Assembly (NCBI GenBank): GCA_026982705.1
Contig: JALSGP010000033.1
Span: 248,001-312,000 of the forward strand
Direction of reading: 5' to 3'
Length of the DNA stretch: 64,000 nucleotides
Origin: Alphaproteobacteria bacterium
Lineage (GTDB): Bacteria > Pseudomonadota > Alphaproteobacteria > Geminicoccales > Geminicoccaceae
Positions 60,596-64,000 of the stretch are shown here, piece by piece. The translations under genes were made by a program, and so were the position numbers. Under the pieces are notes generated by a model that made no database searches, had not been told where the DNA came from, and was given only the letters and a program-made list of their open reading frames with translations. Positions within the stretch are counted from its first letter, which is position 1, and each line of letters starts with the position of its first letter.

Positions 60596-61992
60596 GCGTC
60601 CTCTCCCCGCCGCCGCAGCGTCGCGCCGGGCGGGGCGAAGTGGGTGTCCGGTGCTTCCTCCCGGTCCACCGCCACCCCCCAGTCCAGCGGCTCGTCCTGC
60701 ACGTAGCGCTTGCCGAGGCGGAAGGCGATCTCGGCCCGTGCCAGCTCCACGCCGAGATAGAAGGCGTGGGCCCCGTCCGTCTCGACGCCGAGATGGGGGA
60801 AGAGGGCGAAGGGATCGCGCGCCACCCGGTGGGCGTCGCGGTTGTAGACGTGGATGCCGTCGGCGGCCACCTGGATGCGCCAGTTGCGATCCCGCACCGC
60901 CCGCGCCTCGGCGGCGATCTCCTCCGGCGCCAGCGGCCACGGCCGGCGATCGCGCAGGCACAGCAGGCCCGGATGGATGCCCTGGGGCAGACTTCCCTCG
61001 AGGCGTGCCCGGTGGAGGATGCGACGGGCGAGATCGGCCTCCTCCACCGCCCGGCGGCAGTGGGGGCTGACCGAGACCACCAGCACCTGGCGGATCCCCA
61101 GTTCCGAGCAGATGCCCATGAGGGTCATGGTGATGCCGGGAGTGTCGGCATCCGTGAGCTCGGTGAGATTGCCGATCCCCATGAGCATCTCCACTTCCGG
61201 CCGCCGGCGCCGCAGCTCCACGTAGCGGGCGAGGGAGGCGGCGAAGCCCATGTGGATGGGGTCCAGCACCGGATCGGCGAGGAAGGGGCGGCCCGCCGCC
61301 GCCAGCCGGTCCACCGCCCGCAGCAGCCCGTCGAGATCGCCCGGGCGGGCCGGGATCAGCACCGGCACCGCCTCCGTCTCGAAGGCGAGGTCCAGCGTCT
61401 CCTCGGTGAGGCTCAGCAGATAGTGGGCGCCGGCCTGGGCCCCGCGGCGGAGCTCCGCCACGTCGCCGGAATCGACGCTCACGGTGAAGCCCTCCGCCCG
61501 CAGCGCCGCCACCGCCTCCTCGAGATGGGGGAAGGCCGTGCCGGGCAGGCCGCCGAGATCGATCACGTCGGCGCCCCGCCGGCGCAGCGCGCGGGCGCGG
61601 TCGAGGATGGCCGCCACCGACAGCCGCGGCGCCTCCACGATCTCGGCGAAGATCCGGATGTCGTGGGCGGAGAGGTCGGGAGGACCGCCGGGACGGCCCA
61701 GCCATTCCGGCAGGTCGACGAGATCGTCGGGGCCGCGGAGGAAGGGGATGCCGAAGGTGCGGGCGAGCCGGTCGAGATCGCCGCGGAAGCGGCCGGGCAA
61801 CACCGCCCGGGCGGCACCGTCCACCGCACCCAGGCGGCGTTCCACGATCTCGGTGGTCATCAGCGCCGCCACCTTGACGCCGAGCTGGCGGATCTCCCAG
61901 TCGAAGGGAAGCGGGCCCATGCCCTCCAGCACCCGCCGGAGCCGCGGTTCGGCGAGCCGGCCGGTCAGGAACAGTACCTTCTCCCGGGTCAT
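60592..61992 (-). CDS. DUF6513 / dihydropteroate-synthase-like protein
   Basis: 466 aa. N-terminal DUF6513 (KVLFLTGRLAEPRLRRVLEG, MTTEIVERRL), central DHPS-like barrel (DVIDLGGLPGTAFPHLEEAV, FLADPVLDPIHMGFAASLAR, MGIGNLTELTDADTPG) and a C-terminal domain with RNWRIQVAADGIHVYNRDAH. Related to MJ0107-type proteins of tetrahydromethanopterin synthesis in methanogens and methylotrophs. ATG at 61992; the open frame beyond it is not needed. First gene of the four-gene run. Confidence 0.88.
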   Translation of the reverse strand: MTREKVLFLTGRLAEPRLRRVLEGMGPLPFDWEIRQLGVKVAALMTTEIVERRLGAVDGAARAVLPGRFRGDLDRLARTFGIPFLRGPDDLVDLPEWLGRPGGPPDLSAHDIRIFAEIVEAPRLSVAAILDRARALRRRGADVIDLGGLPGTAFPHLEEAVAALRAEGFTVSVDSGDVAELRRGAQAGAHYLLSLTEETLDLAFETEAVPVLIPARPGDLDGLLRAVDRLAAAGRPFLADPVLDPIHMGFAASLARYVELRRRRPEVEMLMGIGNLTELTDADTPGITMTLMGICSELGIRQVLVVSVSPHCRRAVEEADLARRILHRARLEGSLPQGIHPGLLCLRDRRPWPLAPEEIAAEARAVRDRNWRIQVAADGIHVYNRDAHRVARDPFALFPHLGVETDGAHAFYLGVELARAEIAFRLGKRYVQDEPLDWGVAVDREEAPDTHFAPPGATLRRRGEDA

Positions 61993-62076
61993 GCCACCGC
62001 CGCGCGCGTTCCTCCGTGCACAGGTAGCGGACGGTGCCGCCGCGACCAGTCGCGACGGGGACCGTTGGCGGGAGGG

Positions 62077-62104
62077 TTGCGGATCGCGGGGATTTGCGTA
62101 GAAT
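62077..62104 (+). promoter_or_regulatory. sigma-70-type promoter in the 251-nt intergenic region
   Basis: TTGCGG (62077-62082), 16 nt, TAGAAT (62099-62104). A good -10 match. The predicted start near 62111 is followed by a strong terminator at 62151-62176, so the transcript is short unless there is read-through to the UspA gene. Confidence 0.58.
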
Positions 62105-62110
62105 TGTCCC

Positions 62111-62176
62111 GACAAGAGGCGCAAGCCCACACGCAGGTCCGATCTCGCACGGAGGCGCAGGGCGCCTCCCTTTTTT
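62111..62176 (+). ncRNA. candidate small RNA or attenuated leader
   Basis: A 66-nt transcript is predicted between the promoter at 62077-62104 and the terminator at 62151-62176, with no ORF of note inside. It could be an independent sRNA, or a leader whose terminator controls the UspA gene 68 nt further on. No known sRNA family was recognised. Confidence 0.45.
62151..62176 (+). terminator. rho-independent terminator
   Basis: Perfect 8-bp stem GGAGGCGC (62151-62158) and GCGCCTCC (62162-62169) with an AGG loop, then C and six T (62171-62176). It is the only classic hairpin-plus-T terminator that I found in the window. Orientation is plus; the minus strand has no T-run. Confidence 0.88.
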
Positions 62177-62243
62177 CCTCCCGCCGCTTTTCGCGTCTCC
62201 CGCCGCGTGTCATTCTGGGGGCGGTCGCAAGCGGGACCACGCC

Positions 62244-63113
62244 ATGAAGCGCTACCGCCGCATCCTCTATCTCGTGGAGGGCGAGCCCGTGCGGGATTCC
62301 GCCCTCCAGCGGGTCCTCGATCTCGCCGCCGCCTTCGAGGGGCGGATCACATTGGCCCGCCTCGCCGGGCGCGGGGACGACCACGCGGACCTGGAGGGCC
62401 GGCTGCGCGGCTTTCTGGCGGGACTGGAGACACCGGTGCCGGTGACGCCGGCGGTCCTGCCGGCGGATCCGGAGGACCTGCTCGCGGCCATCGCGGCGGA
62501 GGCCTGGGACCTGGTGGCCAAGAAGGCCCAGCCGGACGACTCCCTCACGCGCTATCTCTTCGGCACGCTGGACACCACCCTGGTGGAGCGGGTGGCGGCG
62601 CCGGTGCTGATCGAGAAGCCCACACCCCACGAGCGCTTCGCGCGGATCCTCGCGGCCGTCGATCTCACCGACGAACGCGCCCTCGAGACCCTCATCCTCG
62701 ACCACGCCGTCTCCATCGCGCGGATGGAGCGGGCGCGGGTGGTGGTCTGTCACGTCTGGCACCTCGAGGGCGAGGAGGGCATGCGGGGGCGCGCCTTCAC
62801 CGACCGCGCCCGCCGCGCCATCGAACGGATGAAGGAGGAGGAGACCCGCCGGCGGCGGTCGGTGCTGGAGACCCTGCTCGCCCCCTTCACCGAGTTCGGC
62901 GTCGAGATCGCGCTGGAGGTGCACGAGGGCCCGCCGGCGCTCACCATCGTGGAGACGGCGGAGCGGCACGGGATCGACCTTGTGGTGATGGGCACCCACG
63001 TCCACTCCCATCTCGAGGGACTCGCCCTCGGCAGCACCGCCGAGGCGGTGCTGCGTCGCATCCGCTGCGCCCTGCTGGCCGTCAAGCCGCCCGACTTCGC
63101 CGTCCGCCGCTGA
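62244..63113 (+). CDS. tandem universal stress protein (UspA) family
   Basis: 289 aa with two Usp halves. The first (RRILYLVEGEPVRDSALQRV) has lost the usual ATP motif; the second (FARILAAVDLTDERALETL) ends with VMGTHVHSHLEGLALGSTAE, close to the G-2x-G-9x-G(S/T) ATP-binding pattern. Cytoplasmic stress-linked protein. ATG at 62244. Preceded by the candidate sRNA/attenuator, which may control it. Convergent with the FadL-type gene by 16 nt. Confidence 0.92.
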   Translation: MKRYRRILYLVEGEPVRDSALQRVLDLAAAFEGRITLARLAGRGDDHADLEGRLRGFLAGLETPVPVTPAVLPADPEDLLAAIAAEAWDLVAKKAQPDDSLTRYLFGTLDTTLVERVAAPVLIEKPTPHERFARILAAVDLTDERALETLILDHAVSIARMERARVVVCHVWHLEGEEGMRGRAFTDRARRAIERMKEEETRRRRSVLETLLAPFTEFGVEIALEVHEGPPALTIVETAERHGIDLVVMGTHVHSHLEGLALGSTAEAVLRRIRCALLAVKPPDFAVRR

Positions 63114-63129
63114 ACCGGCCGGCGGGATC

Positions 63130-64000
63130 TCAGAAGGTGACGCGGCCGCCGACGGCGAGGATGTCGATGGCGTTGTCGTAGCGGGCGGTGAGATTGCCGC
63201 GGAAGGTGTTGCCGGCGCCGGCGGTGGTCAGGCGCACGCGCGAGCTCTCCACCCAGATGTGGGTGTAGCCGACATCGAGGGTGAAGCCCGCGGCCGGCTG
63301 CCAGCTCAGTCCCACCGTCAGCCACCAGCGGTCGTCGCCGGGGATCCGGGGCGTGCGGAAACGGGTGCGGATGGGCGTCTGGTCGTGGGCGATCCCGGTG
63401 CGCAGCACGAGGCCGTCCACGGGACGCCAGCTGGCCCCGAGGGCGAAGAACCAGGAATCCTGCCAGCGTTCGTCGGTGACGCTGTCGGCCTCGGCCGGAT
63501 TGTCGAAGCGCACCCGCAGCTCGTCGAAGACGCTCCAGCGGGTGAGCTGGGCCTCGGCCATGAGCGCCAGCTCGGGCGTGAGTTCGTGGTAGAGGCCGAA
63601 GGAGATCTGGTCGGGCAGGGTGAGACGGGCCTCGCCGCGGGTGTCCACGAAGCGGCCGGTGGCGGCCGAGAGGGTGGCGCCGATGCCGGCGCCGTCCAGC
63701 GTGAAGTCCACGTCGCCCCGGAGATTGTGCTGCACCCGCGAACGGTAGCCGAGGCCGACGCGTGTCCCCGCCCACGGCTCCATGAGGATCCCGGCCACCA
63801 CGCCCACGCCGAGGGAGTCCCCCTCGAGTTCCACCCGACCGTCCTGGGCACCGGGGACGGCGCCCGGGATGCCCAGCACCGCGCCGATGGTGCCGAAGTC
63901 CACGGCGTTGGTGAGGCGCGCCTCGGCGTACTGGATCTGCAGACCGAGGCCCACGGCGAGGCGGGAATCCGGCCGCAGCGCCAGCATCGGCGTGACGGTG
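63130..64000 (-). CDS. outer-membrane transport protein, FadL/OmpP1/TodX family (partial)
   Basis: C-terminal 290 codons of a beta-barrel, cut by the right edge; the reading frame continues past position 64000, so the ATG at 63987 is internal. LAVGLGLQIQYAEARLTN, GTRVGLGYRSRVQHNLRG, LPDQISFGLYHELTPELALM, RTGIAHDQTPIR and the C-terminal DILAVGGRVTF ending in Phe are typical of FadL barrels, which take up fatty acids or other hydrophobic compounds. Confidence 0.9.
   Translation of the reverse strand, partial: TVTPMLALRPDSRLAVGLGLQIQYAEARLTNAVDFGTIGAVLGIPGAVPGAQDGRVELEGDSLGVGVVAGILMEPWAGTRVGLGYRSRVQHNLRGDVDFTLDGAGIGATLSAATGRFVDTRGEARLTLPDQISFGLYHELTPELALMAEAQLTRWSVFDELRVRFDNPAEADSVTDERWQDSWFFALGASWRPVDGLVLRTGIAHDQTPIRTRFRTPRIPGDDRWWLTVGLSWQPAAGFTLDVGYTHIWVESSRVRLTTAGAGNTFRGNLTARYDNAIDILAVGGRVTF

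Overview
The window is dense, very GC-rich bacterial chromosome of alphaproteobacterial type. COQ9, an NDUFAF5-like methyltransferase, an NDUFS6-like zinc-finger protein, UbiD, a SmpA-like lipoprotein, a bactofilin, and the runs glyQ-glyS-ppdK and dgt-argS-SPOR-nagZ-scpA-scpB all point that way. A DUF447 protein next to a dihydropteroate-synthase-like DUF6513 protein suggests tetrahydromethanopterin-linked C1 metabolism. No rRNA, tRNA, CRISPR array, integrase or transposase was seen, and no gap without an annotated feature exceeds about 250 bases.

Layout. 1-4576 (minus): a thiamine operon behind a TPP riboswitch, thiM-thiE-thiD, then a TRAP-type (TakP-like) binding protein, an ABC ATPase and an ABC permease cut by the left edge. 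4692-6188: mmsA. 6189-about 7995: an AT-rich islet with one OLD-like ATPase-TOPRIM gene, the clearest foreign DNA here. 7941-13500 (minus): alaS, recA, radC, sfsA. 13524-17655: a CinA-type domain protein, a zincin, an exported highly acidic protein with a lipoprotein, and a FAD-linked dehydrogenase. 17705-21603 (minus): a solitary ABC ATPase and the copper pair copA-cueR behind a CueR-type promoter. 21638-25973: zinc-finger protein, acyl-CoA synthetase, MprF-like membrane protein, second FAD dehydrogenase. 25970-32283: argH, a TlpA-like thioredoxin, fabD-fabG, methyltransferase, BASS-like transporter, aldo/keto reductase. 32280-38950 (minus): glyQ-glyS-ppdK-meaB. 39043-46392: NAD(P)HX repair, bactofilin, lipoprotein, then a quinone/respiration group (NDUFAF5-like, COQ9, MaoC, redoxin, UbiD) and ErpA. 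46467-54638: dgt, argS, SPOR, nagZ, M50 protease, scpA, scpB, FbpC-like ATPase. 54589-58192: split glycosyltransferase, membrane nucleotidyltransferase, O-antigen ligase, hypothetical. 58189-61992 (minus): DUF6513, DUF447, rhomboid, queG, joined by 4-nt overlaps. 61993-62243: an intergenic promoter and hairpin-plus-T terminator that could make a 66-nt RNA. 62244 to end: UspA and a FadL-type porin cut by the right edge.

How it works together. Genes overlap their neighbours by 4 nt (ATGA or GTGA) again and again, so most blocks look like translationally coupled operons. The best regulatory readings are the TPP riboswitch, with its own promoter and a hairpin that buries the thiM Shine-Dalgarno, and the CueR-type copA promoter, whose -35 contains the stop codon of the upstream ABC gene. 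The most unusual content is the TRAP-type binding protein wired to an ABC importer under thiamine control, the lone OLD-type gene, the possible small RNA near 62.1 kb, and the acidic exported protein.
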